A stretch of 64,000 bases of DNA from an uncultured Chiayiivirga sp. (GTDB lineage Bacteria; Pseudomonadota; Gammaproteobacteria; Xanthomonadales; Xanthomonadaceae): positions 28,269 through 92,268 of the forward strand of contig CAKSZJ010000012.1 in NCBI GenBank assembly GCA_934525595.1, given 5' to 3'. This document shows, piece after piece, positions 43,727 to 52,061 of this stretch (positions within the stretch are counted from its first letter, which is position 1; each line of letters begins with the position of its first letter). Both the position numbers and the translations under genes were made by a program. The notes beneath the pieces were generated by a model. It worked only from the letters and a program-made list of their open reading frames with translations, had not been told where the DNA came from and made no database searches.

Positions 43727-44217
43727 CGGGCCGTCTCCCGAAGCTGCCGGCGCAGCTGCCGCAGCAGCGGCCAGGCGATGCGCTTTTCCAGCGGCTCGCG
43801 CAAGCGCGCCAGGGCCGGCACGCGCAGCGCGCCGCGCGCCGCTTCCACGCCGAAGGCCAGCATCGGAATGCCTTCGGGCGGCACACCGCCGGATACCCAC
43901 TGCACCTGCGCGACGGTGAGTCCGAGGCTGGCGAGCAGGTCATCCAGCAGCCGCGCATCCGGCCCCGGCGCGGGCCAGGGGCCGCTGCCCGCGACGCAAA
44001 GCCTGATCGTGCGTTCCGCGGGTGGATCGATGGCACCACGCGCGGCTGCGCGAGCCGGGGTTTCGCTGCCGGCGCGCGGCGCGGGAACCGGCACCCCGGG
44101 CCGGACGACGTCGCGCCGGACCATCGGCACCAAGCCCAGCGCCTCCAGACGCGCACGCTGCAACGCGCCGAACCGGCTGCCGTCCTTGCTGCCTGCCACC
44201 GCCGCTCCCTCGCCCAT
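43723..44217 (-). CDS. HolD-like DNA polymerase III psi subunit candidate
   Basis: A 164-residue protein with no clear family at first sight. It has the layout of HolD: RARLEALGLVPMVRRDVVRP near the N-terminus (HolD: LQQLGITQW...RRP), a linker, then TIRLCVAGSGPWP, DDLLASLGLTVAQVQWV, LAFGVEAARGALRVPALARL and a final Arg-rich helix. HolD links the clamp loader to SSB. The match is weak in sequence, but position supports it: in E. coli holD is directly followed by rimI, and here the ATGA overlap with rimI shows coupling. The first ~60 residues are low in complexity (Pro/Ala/Arg). Confidence 0.5.
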   Translation of the reverse strand: MGEGAAVAGSKDGSRFGALQRARLEALGLVPMVRRDVVRPGVPVPAPRAGSETPARAAARGAIDPPAERTIRLCVAGSGPWPAPGPDARLLDDLLASLGLTVAQVQWVSGGVPPEGIPMLAFGVEAARGALRVPALARLREPLEKRIAWPLLRQLRRQLRETAR

Positions 44218-44228
44218 CGTGCACCCAC

Positions 44229-44870
44229 CTATCTCATCCGCATCGCATCGTCGCCGGCCGCGGCGCGGTGCGCGCGTTCGGCGAGATCGGCGATGAACTC
44301 GCCGTGGATCTGATCCAGCGCCTGGCCGTAGGCGCGCACCGAATCGGCCACCCGGTCACCGGCGGCCGGGAGCTGGCGGTGGTACTCGCCGATCACCCAC
44401 GGGCGTCCGCCGCCGGGCGGCTCCGCGCGCAGCACGAGGCTGACCGCCACCTCCCAGCCCGTGTCCGTGCGTACCCGGTCGAGCCGCGCGATGCGCCCGT
44501 GCACGCGCAGCACCTCCAGCCGCGTCGGCAGCCGGTCGGTAACCATCCGCGCGATGCCCGAGGCCCGCAGGTCCGCCACCAGCCGGCGCTGCAGCAGGCG
44601 CACGGGCGGGTCGATCCAGAGCTGGTAGTGGTAGGCGCGCAGCCGATCGGCCTGCGCATCGAGCGTGTAGATCAGCGCCTGATCGGAATACAGGCCGTCG
44701 GCGGTAAAGGTTTCCACCACGATCGGCAGTTCGACCAGCGGTGCGTCCAGGCGCTCGCGCGGCACCGGTTCGGGCAGCCGGTACCAGGTGGTTTCCGGGG
44801 CGCTGGGCACGCCGGCGCAGCCGGCCAGCAGCGCGGCAAGGATGAGGACCAGCGGGATGCAGCGATTCAT
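44229..44870 (-). CDS. ABC transport auxiliary lipoprotein (PqiC/Mla-associated)
   Basis: A 213-residue lipoprotein with signal peptide and lipobox (LILAALLAGCAGV, Cys18). It has the beta-alpha pattern of the ABC-type transport auxiliary component (PqiC-like) family: TTWYRLPEPVP, ALIYTLDAQADRLRAYHYQL, WIDPPVRLLQRRLVADLR and VHGRIARLDRV. The segment YHYQLWIDPP is characteristic. Such proteins sit in the outer membrane and work with MCE-type transporters. The ATG overlaps the stop of the MCE gene upstream (ATGA), and the HolD-like gene starts 11 bases after it. Role in lipid trafficking is inferred from the operon. Confidence 0.85.
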   Translation of the reverse strand: MNRCIPLVLILAALLAGCAGVPSAPETTWYRLPEPVPRERLDAPLVELPIVVETFTADGLYSDQALIYTLDAQADRLRAYHYQLWIDPPVRLLQRRLVADLRASGIARMVTDRLPTRLEVLRVHGRIARLDRVRTDTGWEVAVSLVLRAEPPGGGRPWVIGEYHRQLPAAGDRVADSVRAYGQALDQIHGEFIADLAERAHRAAAGDDAMRMR

Positions 44871-45784
44871 TTCTCCTCCCCCTCATCGGCCTTGGGGCTG
44901 AACAGCAGGCGGTTCGGGTTGCGCCGGATCTCGCGCGCGAACTCGTCGAAGTTGCGGCTGGAGGAGTCCAGGTGGTGCGCGACCGAGTCCATGCGCTGGG
45001 CCAGCGTGCCCACGACGCGCTCGAGGTCAGTCACCACCTGGCGGATGTCGGGCCGGTTCTCCGCCAGCGTCGCATTGAGCCCGGCCACGAGTTCGCGGGT
45101 CTGCGCGTGGGTCTCGCGCAGATCGGCGGCCAGGCTGCGCAGGTCGGCAAGCGTGCCACCGATGGCCTGGCGATTGTCTTCCCCGACCAGGTCGTTGACC
45201 TGATCGGCGGCCTGGTTGAGGCGCGCCAGCAGCGCCTGCGTCTCGCTCACCAGCGGCGGCAGTCCGGTATCGATGGAGACGGCGATCGAATCCACCCGGG
45301 TCGCGAGGGTTTCGGCCAGCGGGCGTAGCCGGTCGCGGGTCAGGATGGTCAGCTCGTCGGCCAGTTCGTTCATGGCGGCGAACACATCGCCCCCGGTGGC
45401 GCTCGCCAGCGCCGCGCCGGGCGCCAGCATGGCCGTGCTCTGGCCGCCGCGGATGGCGATGCGCACATCGGCCAGCAGCCCGCTGGCCTGCAGCTGGGCC
45501 ACGCTGTCCTCCGGAATCGGCCAGTCGCTGCGCAGCGCCAGCTCGACCCGGTAGCGCAGCGCGGCGGCCCGCTCGGGCACGATGTCGGCAACCTGTCCGA
45601 TGCGATACCCCTGATAGAGCACCGGCGCGCCTGCGCGCAGGCCGGTGACGGTGTCGAAGTGGGCGTGATAGCGCGTACTGGCACCGCGGCTTCCGGTGAT
45701 CGCCAGCAGGGTGAATAGCAGCAGCGCGAATGCCACCGCCACGGCCAGGCCGACGAGCGTGTAGTTGACGGTGTCGCGCTTCAT
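44867..45784 (-). CDS. mlaD: MlaD family (MCE) protein of a phospholipid transporter
   Basis: A 305-residue protein with one N-terminal membrane helix (VGLAVAVAFALLLFTLLAI) and an MCE domain (YHAHFDTVTGLRAGAPVLYQ, GYRIGQVADIVPE). A long C-terminal helical part follows (about residues 130-290), with heptad patterns typical of MCE tunnels. It should hexamerise on the periplasmic side of the MlaE permease and carry lipids. It is longer than E. coli MlaD, more like the single-MCE proteins of organisms that also have the auxiliary lipoprotein. It is 34 bases downstream of mlaF. The symbol is used in the family sense. Confidence 0.9.
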   Translation of the reverse strand: MKRDTVNYTLVGLAVAVAFALLLFTLLAITGSRGASTRYHAHFDTVTGLRAGAPVLYQGYRIGQVADIVPERAAALRYRVELALRSDWPIPEDSVAQLQASGLLADVRIAIRGGQSTAMLAPGAALASATGGDVFAAMNELADELTILTRDRLRPLAETLATRVDSIAVSIDTGLPPLVSETQALLARLNQAADQVNDLVGEDNRQAIGGTLADLRSLAADLRETHAQTRELVAGLNATLAENRPDIRQVVTDLERVVGTLAQRMDSVAHHLDSSSRNFDEFAREIRRNPNRLLFSPKADEGEEK

Positions 45785-45818
45785 CGCCGCCTCGCCGAAT
45801 GCATCGGGATTGGGTCCA

Positions 45819-46646
45819 TCACGCTTCCTCCTCGGTCAGCCGGCGCAGGTAGGCGTCCACATCCACCTCCACTTCGCGCGGCCGGCGGTTGAGCAGATCC
45901 TGGATGCGCTCGTTGTCGCTGGCGCGCACCTCGTCCACGGTCCCGGTCATCAGGACGCGCCCCTGGTCGAGCACGGTAATGGTATCGGCAATCTTGAAGG
46001 CCGATTCCAGTTCGTGGGTGACCACGACGATGGTCATGCGCATGGCGTCGCGCAGCTGCAGGATCAGTTCGTCCAGCTCGGCCGACACCACGGGATCGAG
46101 CCCGGCCGAGGGTTCGTCGAAGAACATCAGGCGCGGATCCATCACGATGGCGCGGGCCAGCGCCGCGCGCTTGACCATGCCGCCGGAAAGCTGGCTGGGC
46201 ATGAGGTCCTGGAAACCGCCGAGGTTGACCACTTCGAGCTTCAGCCGGCTCATGATGCGGATGGTGTTTTCGTCCAGATCGGTATGTTCGCGCAGCGGCA
46301 GGGCGACGTTGTCACCCACCGTCATCGAGGTGAACAGCGCGCCGCCCTGGAAGCTGACGCCGATCTTCCGCCGCAGCGCCAGCAGCTCGCGTGCGCCGGC
46401 CCGCGCCAGATCCGTGCCGAGCAACCGCACCGCGCCGGCGCGCGGCTTCTGCAGTCCGATGAGATGACGCAGCAGGGTGCTCTTGCCCGAGCCCGAACCA
46501 CCCATCACCACCCGTATCTCGCCCGGCTGCACGGAAAAATCCACCCCGTGCAGCACCTGCCTCCGCCCGTACCACGCGTCGAGGCCGCGGACATCGATGC
46601 TCGGCTCAACGGATGCGGGCATCGGGGATGGGGACGCGTGATTCAT
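45819..46646 (-). CDS. mlaF: MlaF-like ABC transporter ATP-binding protein
   Basis: A 275-residue ATPase (279 if the ATG at 46658 is used). The Walker A motif is GGSGSGKST (residues 49-57). The signature is LSGGMVKRAALARAI, the Walker B is LMFFDEPSAGLDPV, and the switch His lies in VVVTHELES. FQGGALFTSMTVGDNVALPL is the MlaF/MkL type Q-loop. It drives lipid movement with MlaE, and in the known complex binds the STAS subunit MlaB. It lies between mlaE (124 bases upstream) and mlaD. No good ribosome binding site distinguishes the two possible starts. The C-terminus RPREVEVDVDAYLRRLTEEE is somewhat extended. Confidence 0.92.
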   Translation of the reverse strand: MNHASPSPMPASVEPSIDVRGLDAWYGRRQVLHGVDFSVQPGEIRVVMGGSGSGKSTLLRHLIGLQKPRAGAVRLLGTDLARAGARELLALRRKIGVSFQGGALFTSMTVGDNVALPLREHTDLDENTIRIMSRLKLEVVNLGGFQDLMPSQLSGGMVKRAALARAIVMDPRLMFFDEPSAGLDPVVSAELDELILQLRDAMRMTIVVVTHELESAFKIADTITVLDQGRVLMTGTVDEVRASDNERIQDLLNRRPREVEVDVDAYLRRLTEEEA

Positions 46647-46770
46647 CGCGGCGCGCACTCCGCGGTCCGTGCCGCGCGGACAGCGCGCCCCGCCGTCACC
46701 CTGCCTGCCCGAAACGCCTCGCGAACCATGCCCATTGTCGGCTCCTTACTGCGCATTTTCGCCCTCGCCC

Positions 46771-47568
46771 TCAGCGATTTAGAAAGAACGAAAACAGCAT
46801 GTCGGCCATCACCAGGGCGCTGATCGACAGCACCACGGCGCGGGTGGTGGCGCGGCCGACGCCTTCGGCACCGCCGCTGACCGAGAAGCCCACGCTGGTA
46901 CCGATGAGGGCGATCAGCAGGCCGAACACCACGCTCTTGGAAAGCCCTTCCCACACGTCGCGCGGCGTCATCAGCTCCAGCACCTGACCCATGTAACCGG
47001 ACAGGCTGAGGTCGAGCAGGCCCATCGAGTACAGGCCGGCGCCGAGGATGGCCACGGCATCGGCCAGGATGGTCAGCACCGGCAGCATCACCAGCATCGC
47101 CACCAGCGCCGGCGCGACCAGATAGCGCACCGGGTCCACTCCGATCACGGCGAGTGCGTCCACTTCCTGCGACACCACCATCGAACCCAGGCGCGCGGCC
47201 AGCGCCGAGCCGCTGCGGCCGGCCACCACGATTCCGGTGATCAGCGCGCCGAACTCGCGCATGATCGACTTGGTGGACGCCACCACCACCTGGCTTTGCG
47301 CACCGAACTCCGACAGCGCGGCGATGAACTGGATGCCCAGCATCACGCCCACCGTCATCGCGAGCAGGCAGACGATGGGAATGGCATCCACGCCGATCTG
47401 GCGCATCTGCTCCAGCACCATGCGCGGGCGCACCGGCTGCCCCACGCGCCAGCCCAGCGCAAGAAACCAGATCGATTCGAACAGCAGGCCGGCGCCATAG
47501 CCGATCTCGGACACCGCCGCGACGGTACGCCTGCCGATGCGCTCGAAGCCGGCAAGGATCGCTGCCAT
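46771..47568 (-). CDS. mlaE: MlaE family permease
   Basis: A 265-residue integral membrane permease with five to six helices. Family blocks are IGVDAIPIVCLLAMTVGVML, ALITGIVVAGRSGSALAARL, EVDALAVIGVDPVRYLVAP and FGLLIALIGTSVGFSVSGGA. The GRSGSA and EVDAL segments are the highly conserved cytoplasmic contacts. It starts MAAILAGFERIGRRT, only three bases after the STAS gene, so the two are made together. The N-terminal extra ~30 residues (amphipathic helix) are seen in many MlaE proteins. The next gene, mlaF, is 124 bases downstream, the only sizeable gap in the transporter operon. Confidence 0.92.
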   Translation of the reverse strand: MAAILAGFERIGRRTVAAVSEIGYGAGLLFESIWFLALGWRVGQPVRPRMVLEQMRQIGVDAIPIVCLLAMTVGVMLGIQFIAALSEFGAQSQVVVASTKSIMREFGALITGIVVAGRSGSALAARLGSMVVSQEVDALAVIGVDPVRYLVAPALVAMLVMLPVLTILADAVAILGAGLYSMGLLDLSLSGYMGQVLELMTPRDVWEGLSKSVVFGLLIALIGTSVGFSVSGGAEGVGRATTRAVVLSISALVMADMLFSFFLNR

Positions 47569-47571
47569 GGA

Positions 47572-47889
47572 TCAGCCCGCGGTCGAGGCGCGAATCGCGA
47601 ACACGCGGTCCAGCCGGGCCAGCCTGAGCACCGCCAGCACCGGCGCACTGACGTTCACCAACTCGAACGGCTGACCGCGCCCTCGCGCGTTCTGGAAGCC
47701 TTCCACCAGCGCGGCGATGCCGGAAGAGTCGATGTAGCTGACCTGGGCAAGATCGACCGCCACGCGCGGCGCGCGCTCCAGCGCACCGAGCACCTCGCGC
47801 CGCACCTGCGCCGACCACGAAAGATCCACCTCGCCGCCGAGCACCACGACGGCACAGTCGCCTTCGATCCGGGTATCGCACTGGCTCAT
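47572..47889 (-). CDS. STAS-domain protein (MlaB/anti-sigma-antagonist type)
   Basis: A 105-residue single STAS domain: MSQCDTRIEGDCAVVVLGGE, then VDLAQVSYIDSSGIAALVEG. The loop D54-S55-S56-G57 is the same as DSSG of SpoIIAA/RsbV, where the second Ser is phosphorylated by the partner kinase. In MlaFEDB the STAS subunit MlaB uses the equivalent Thr to bind and activate MlaF. This gene sits exactly between an RsbU/RsbW-like protein (ATGA overlap) and mlaE (3 bases), so it could be both. That makes it the likely joint between signalling and lipid transport. Confidence 0.9.
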   Translation of the reverse strand: MSQCDTRIEGDCAVVVLGGEVDLSWSAQVRREVLGALERAPRVAVDLAQVSYIDSSGIAALVEGFQNARGRGQPFELVNVSAPVLAVLRLARLDRVFAIRASTAG

Positions 47890-49577
47890 CGGGTTTCCTC
47901 CTCCGGCAGCAGATGCTTGACCATCCGGAGACGGTTGCCGCAGCGCCCTTCGCGCGGCTCCAGCGACCAGTCGTCCATCAGGCTGTCGATCAGGTTGAGC
48001 CCCAGCCCGCCGGGCCGGCACTCCGAGAGGTCGCGCGGCACCAGTGCGGCACCTTCGACGCAGGGCGCGCTGTCGAACAGCTCGAACACCAGGTCGTCGC
48101 CCTCGCGCGCCAGGCTCAGCTGGATCAGCGCATCGGCGCCGCCGCCATGGCCGTGGCGGATGACGTTGGTGCAGGCTTCGTCCACCGCCAGCACCAGCGC
48201 CTGGCGCAGCGCGACGTCCACGCCGGCGCGCGCCAGGGCCGCCGCAAGCGCGTGACGCACCCCGGCCATCTCGCCCGGCTGGGCCGGAAAACTGCGCTCC
48301 AGCAGCAAGGTTTCGGTGCAGGGAGGATCGCCCGAGATCAGCATCAGGGTGATGTCGTCGGTGACCCGCAGGCCGCGCAGGTGGCGCGCCAGCGCGCGCA
48401 GACGCGCCTCGGGCGCAAGCCCGCCCAGCCCCTGCAGCAGCGCCTGCACCCGCGCCACGCCGAGCGGCTCGCCGTCGGTGTCCCGCACGTCGGTGACACC
48501 GTCGGAGTACAGGTACAGGCTGGCATCGGCCAGCTGCGTGCGCTGTTCGGGAAAGGCCATGCGGCGCAGGATGCCCAGCGGCGGGCCTTCTGCCTCGAAC
48601 GCCTCCGCCGAGCCGTCCATCGCAACGCGCACCAGCGGCGGAAACCCGGCGTTGGCCCACACCACCTCGCGCGTGGCCGGGTCGTAGTGGCCCGCTGCGG
48701 CGCACACGAACATGCCCGGCGCGATCGCCTCGCCCAGCTCGTCGTTGACCTTGGCCAGCCAGTCTGCCGGGCGCAGCCCATCCTTGCCGGACCAGCGCAG
48801 CAGGCTCGCACAGCGCACCATCAGGAACGCCGCGTCCAGGCCCTTGCCCGCCACGTCGCCTACGGTGAACGCGATGCGCCCGTCCGGCAGATCGAAGAAG
48901 TCGTAGAAATCCCCGGAAATCTCCTGCGCCGCCAGGTTCAGCGCGCGCAGCGGATAGCTGCCGCGCCGGCGCCGCGGCAGCAGCGAGCGCTGCAGGCGCC
49001 GCGCCATGCCCAGTTCACGCCGGATGCGCTGCTGTTCGACCAGCTCGCCGGCCATGCGCGCAGTGTTGAGCGCCAGCGCCATCGGCGCGGCGAGCAGGCG
49101 CAGCGCATACAGATCCGCCGGCTCGAAAAGCGCATCGCCGCGCTTGTTGATGGCCTCGATGGCGCCGATCACCCCCTGCGCGGTCACCAGCGGCGCGCAC
49201 AGCACGCTGCGGGTGCGAAACCCGGTGCCGGCATCGACCTGGGTGGAGAAGTCCGGATCGGCATAGGCATCGCGTACCATCTGCGGCTGGTTGCGCGCGA
49301 CCGTCCGCCCGACGATGCCCTGGCCCATCGGGATGCGCAGGCCGAGAATGTCCACCGGCCCCTGGCAGGCGCGGCACTCCAGCATCTGCCCATCCTCGGA
49401 CACCAGGAACACGCTGACCGCCTCGGCATCGAGATAGCGCGCCACGTAGGCCGCCGAATCGCGCAGGGTGCGTGCGAGATCCACCGACACGGCAAGCTGC
49501 TGGCTGACCTCGGCCAGAAAGGCCAACAACCCATCCCGCGCCGTGGCGGTCGCCGGCGCGCCCGCCGCGGCGCTCAT
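47886..49577 (-). CDS. GAF - PP2C (SpoIIE/RsbU) - HATPase (RsbW-like) signalling protein
   Basis: A 563-residue protein with three modules. Residues ~20-180 are a GAF domain (LDAEAVSVFLVSEDGQML, SVLCAPLVTAQGVIGAIEAI). Residues ~190-415 are a SpoIIE-type PP2C phosphatase with metal sites EISGDFYDFFDL, GDVAGKGLDAAF and LYSDGVTDV. Residues ~425-563 are a GHKL ATPase of the RsbW/SpoIIAB kind (LAVDEACTNVIRHGHGG, GGLGLNLIDSLMD). Thus a phosphatase and a kinase of a partner-switch lie in one chain. Its stop overlaps the start of the STAS gene, and its start overlaps the pssA stop, both as ATGA. It is cytoplasmic, without membrane segments. The signal sensed by GAF is unknown. Confidence 0.9.
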   Translation of the reverse strand: MSAAAGAPATATARDGLLAFLAEVSQQLAVSVDLARTLRDSAAYVARYLDAEAVSVFLVSEDGQMLECRACQGPVDILGLRIPMGQGIVGRTVARNQPQMVRDAYADPDFSTQVDAGTGFRTRSVLCAPLVTAQGVIGAIEAINKRGDALFEPADLYALRLLAAPMALALNTARMAGELVEQQRIRRELGMARRLQRSLLPRRRRGSYPLRALNLAAQEISGDFYDFFDLPDGRIAFTVGDVAGKGLDAAFLMVRCASLLRWSGKDGLRPADWLAKVNDELGEAIAPGMFVCAAAGHYDPATREVVWANAGFPPLVRVAMDGSAEAFEAEGPPLGILRRMAFPEQRTQLADASLYLYSDGVTDVRDTDGEPLGVARVQALLQGLGGLAPEARLRALARHLRGLRVTDDITLMLISGDPPCTETLLLERSFPAQPGEMAGVRHALAAALARAGVDVALRQALVLAVDEACTNVIRHGHGGGADALIQLSLAREGDDLVFELFDSAPCVEGAALVPRDLSECRPGGLGLNLIDSLMDDWSLEPREGRCGNRLRMVKHLLPEEETR

Positions 49578-50353
49578 CCCGGTGCGGTCGGCGGCTGCCG
49601 GCTGCGCCGCAGCCGACTCCAGACCCAGCCCAGCGGCCCGGACAACAGGTAGATCGCCGATCCGGCGAACAGCACCCGCGCGGTGTCGATCGCCAGCAGC
49701 ACCAGGAGGCCCAGCGCCAGCAGCACCGTCACGAAGGGCACGCGCCCGCCGAACGGCAGGCTCTTGAAACTGAAGTAGCGCACCCGGCTCACCATGAGCA
49801 GGCCGGTGACCACGGTGATGCCCAGGGCGATCCAGCGCACCTGTCCGCCGCTCACGTTCATGCGGCTGTCCAGGGTCCAGATCACGGACATCATCACCGC
49901 CGCCGCCGCCGGGCTGGCCAGACCGATGAACCAGCGCTTGTCCACCACGCCCACCTGAGTGTTGAAGCGCGCCAGCCGCAGCGCGGCGCAGGCGGCATAG
50001 AGAAACGCCGCCGACCAGCCGACCTTGCCCGCGATCGGGCCGTCGAACTGCAGCTCCGACAGCGCCCAGTGATACATCACCAGCGCCGGCGCCATGCCGA
50101 AGCTGATCAGGTCCGAGAGCGAGTCGTACTGCACGCCGAAGTCGCTCTGGGTGCCGGTGAGCCGCGCGATGCGGCCGTCCAGCCCATCCAGGACCGCCGC
50201 CACGAACACCGCGATGCAGGCGTCCGAGAAGCGCCCCTGCGACGCGGCGATGATCGCGTAGAAGCCCGCGAACAGCGCACCGGAGGTGAACAGGTTCGGC
50301 AACAGGTAGATGCCGCGCGGGCGCGGCTTGGCGGGGCGTTCCTGAGGTTCCAT
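49574..50353 (-). CDS. pssA: CDP-diacylglycerol-serine O-phosphatidyltransferase
   Basis: A 259-residue membrane enzyme that makes phosphatidylserine, precursor of phosphatidylethanolamine. It starts MEPQERPAKPRPRGIYLLPN (the ATG at 50422 is less likely). The CDP-alcohol phosphotransferase motif D-G-x2-A-R-x8-G-x3-D-x3-D is seen as DGLDGRIARLTGTQSDFGVQ then YDSLSD. PNLFTSGALFAGFYAI and RLARFNTQVG are typical of PssA type II. Eight membrane segments are visible. Its stop overlaps the next gene by ATGA, so phospholipid synthesis is translationally linked to the regulator and transporter that follow. Confidence 0.93.
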   Translation of the reverse strand: MEPQERPAKPRPRGIYLLPNLFTSGALFAGFYAIIAASQGRFSDACIAVFVAAVLDGLDGRIARLTGTQSDFGVQYDSLSDLISFGMAPALVMYHWALSELQFDGPIAGKVGWSAAFLYAACAALRLARFNTQVGVVDKRWFIGLASPAAAAVMMSVIWTLDSRMNVSGGQVRWIALGITVVTGLLMVSRVRYFSFKSLPFGGRVPFVTVLLALGLLVLLAIDTARVLFAGSAIYLLSGPLGWVWSRLRRSRQPPTAPG

Positions 50354-50457
50354 GAGGCATCCTGCGAAGTTCGGGGCAAGTGTAACCCGGACCTGCCCGC
50401 ACCTTCGGAGCAACATCGCCATCGCCGCTTTTCCGTAGTGCCGAGCTTGCTCCGTAC

Positions 50458-51894
50458 CTACGGCTGTGCCTCGAACCCGTCGTGGAAAATGTGCTGCGGG
50501 TCCGTGTCGATGTCGGTGGCGAGGTTGTCGTCGCTGTCTTCGTCGTTGAAATCACCCGGCGGCACGGAAATCTCCGCGCTCACGCCAAAGGCACCGACGA
50601 ACGGGCCGACCGTGCCGGCCAGAATCAGCGTGGCGCTGCCCCCGGCAGGCAGGTCAAGCGTGGTGGACACCTGCCCGATGCCGCCACCGGCGCAGCCGGA
50701 GAAACAGGCCCAAACCGGCACAAGCAACACATGGTCAGGATCGGACCGGGTCACCAGCGACACGCCCTGCGCCGGGATATTCGCCTGGTTGACCACGGTG
50801 ATGGTCCAGGTGCGCGCATCGCCCGGCAGGCTGTGGGCGGTGCCGTTGTCGATGCTCACCGCCACATTCTCCGGATACATCGCGTTCAGCGTGAACGTGG
50901 CGGTGTGTTCCTGCATTGCCGTGGATTCCGCGCCGCAGGTAGGGCAGTTGCCCTGTGAGCTGCCATCGGCGGTGCCGTTGGTCTTGCCGCTGCGCAGGGT
51001 GAGTATGGCCTGGCGCGTTTGGCCCGCCGCACCTGCGCTCATCCGCACCAAAATCGCATCCGCGCTACTGACGATGGCGTCCGTCACCCAGGTAACGCCG
51101 CCATCCAGACTGAATGCAGGATTGCCCTCGCCTTCGATGCGAGCGCCGCCCCAGGCCGTGCCGCTGCCGCTTTCGGCAACCAAGGCCAGCGGCTCGAAAA
51201 CCGCCGTGCTGCCGGGTATCGCATCGCGAGAAGATGGGCTACTCAAAGGGCCAAACCACTGTCCGCCGCGCACGAGGCGAACCTGGCCGTCGTTGCTACG
51301 GTAGGAGTGGCCGGCGTTGCCATCGCCGAAGAGCACGTACCACGCGAAGCCCGAATAGCTGGCAGAGGGCGAACCCGACCAAACGTACGAAGACGAGGTG
51401 TTGGGAAATACGTTGCGATTGATCATCGGGTGGTGCCCACACCCGGTGGTGATGCCTGCCAGTTCGGTGCGATAGGGCATGCGCCAGGCACCGCTGCGCA
51501 AGCGATCCACACCCTCCGGGCCGGAACCAGGCACGGGCGTGTACCCGCCATCTGCGCCCCACCAGGAGTTCTGCCCGGAAAACGATTTCGGAATGAAATC
51601 GCGCATCCAGTCGTTCCACGTGCGCGTCTCATCGCCGCCTGTGCTGCAATCGCCTCCGCTGCGGCCTTGCCCGCAGCGCTTCCACACCAAGCCCGTAGGC
51701 CAGTGCATCGCGGCGGGCACCGTGCCCGGCCCTTCGCCGGGTATCTCGCCCAGAATGTAGTTGGCGCCGTGATTGGGGCTGGTGACAGGGTCGGCACCGC
51801 AGGTTTCCTGCGCCCCGACGGATGCGGCGGCAAGCGCCAGCAGCAGGCCGCAACAGGCGCGCTGAAACAGGCGTGCAATGCGAAAGTGACTCAT
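50458..51894 (-). CDS. Secreted DUF1566 protein with C-terminal IFHDGFE tail
   Basis: A 478-residue exported protein. The start at 51894 has AGGGGAAC 6-13 bases upstream, and a signal peptide follows (CCGLLLALAAASVGAQ). Residues ~25-230 form a DUF1566 (Lcl C-terminal) domain: MHWPTGLVWKRCGQG, WNDWMRDF, WRMPYRTELAGI, YVWSGSPSASYSGFAWYVLF and DGQVRLVRGGQW. The second half has Ig-like parts (WTITVVNQANIPAQGVSLVT, VSTTLDLPAGGSATLILAG), as in proteins built on DUF11-like modules. Asp-rich NDEDSDDNLATDIDTDP precedes the tail IFHDGFEAQP. It stands alone between pssA and a DUF4124 gene. Function unknown; an adhesin or extracellular sensor is possible. Confidence 0.75.
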   Translation of the reverse strand: MSHFRIARLFQRACCGLLLALAAASVGAQETCGADPVTSPNHGANYILGEIPGEGPGTVPAAMHWPTGLVWKRCGQGRSGGDCSTGGDETRTWNDWMRDFIPKSFSGQNSWWGADGGYTPVPGSGPEGVDRLRSGAWRMPYRTELAGITTGCGHHPMINRNVFPNTSSSYVWSGSPSASYSGFAWYVLFGDGNAGHSYRSNDGQVRLVRGGQWFGPLSSPSSRDAIPGSTAVFEPLALVAESGSGTAWGGARIEGEGNPAFSLDGGVTWVTDAIVSSADAILVRMSAGAAGQTRQAILTLRSGKTNGTADGSSQGNCPTCGAESTAMQEHTATFTLNAMYPENVAVSIDNGTAHSLPGDARTWTITVVNQANIPAQGVSLVTRSDPDHVLLVPVWACFSGCAGGGIGQVSTTLDLPAGGSATLILAGTVGPFVGAFGVSAEISVPPGDFNDEDSDDNLATDIDTDPQHIFHDGFEAQP

Positions 51895-52061
51895 CTGGTT
51901 CCCCTGTTCATGATGATAACCACCTGATTGTCGCACCGCCCCCCCGGGCGCTGCCACGCGCCGCGTGTTGGCCGCGGGCGCGGCCCTGCGGCGGGCGCAT
52001 CATCGCGTTTTGATGCACACTTGCCGGCGGGGAATCCCTCATCTCAATGCAGGAAAGACCG

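Noticed and set aside
46647..46770. A small gene between mlaE and mlaF (a short frame with MRSKEPTMGMVREAFRAG).
   Set aside because: It is part of a frame that runs antisense-like through mlaE in another phase. There is no conserved motif and no clear ribosome binding site.
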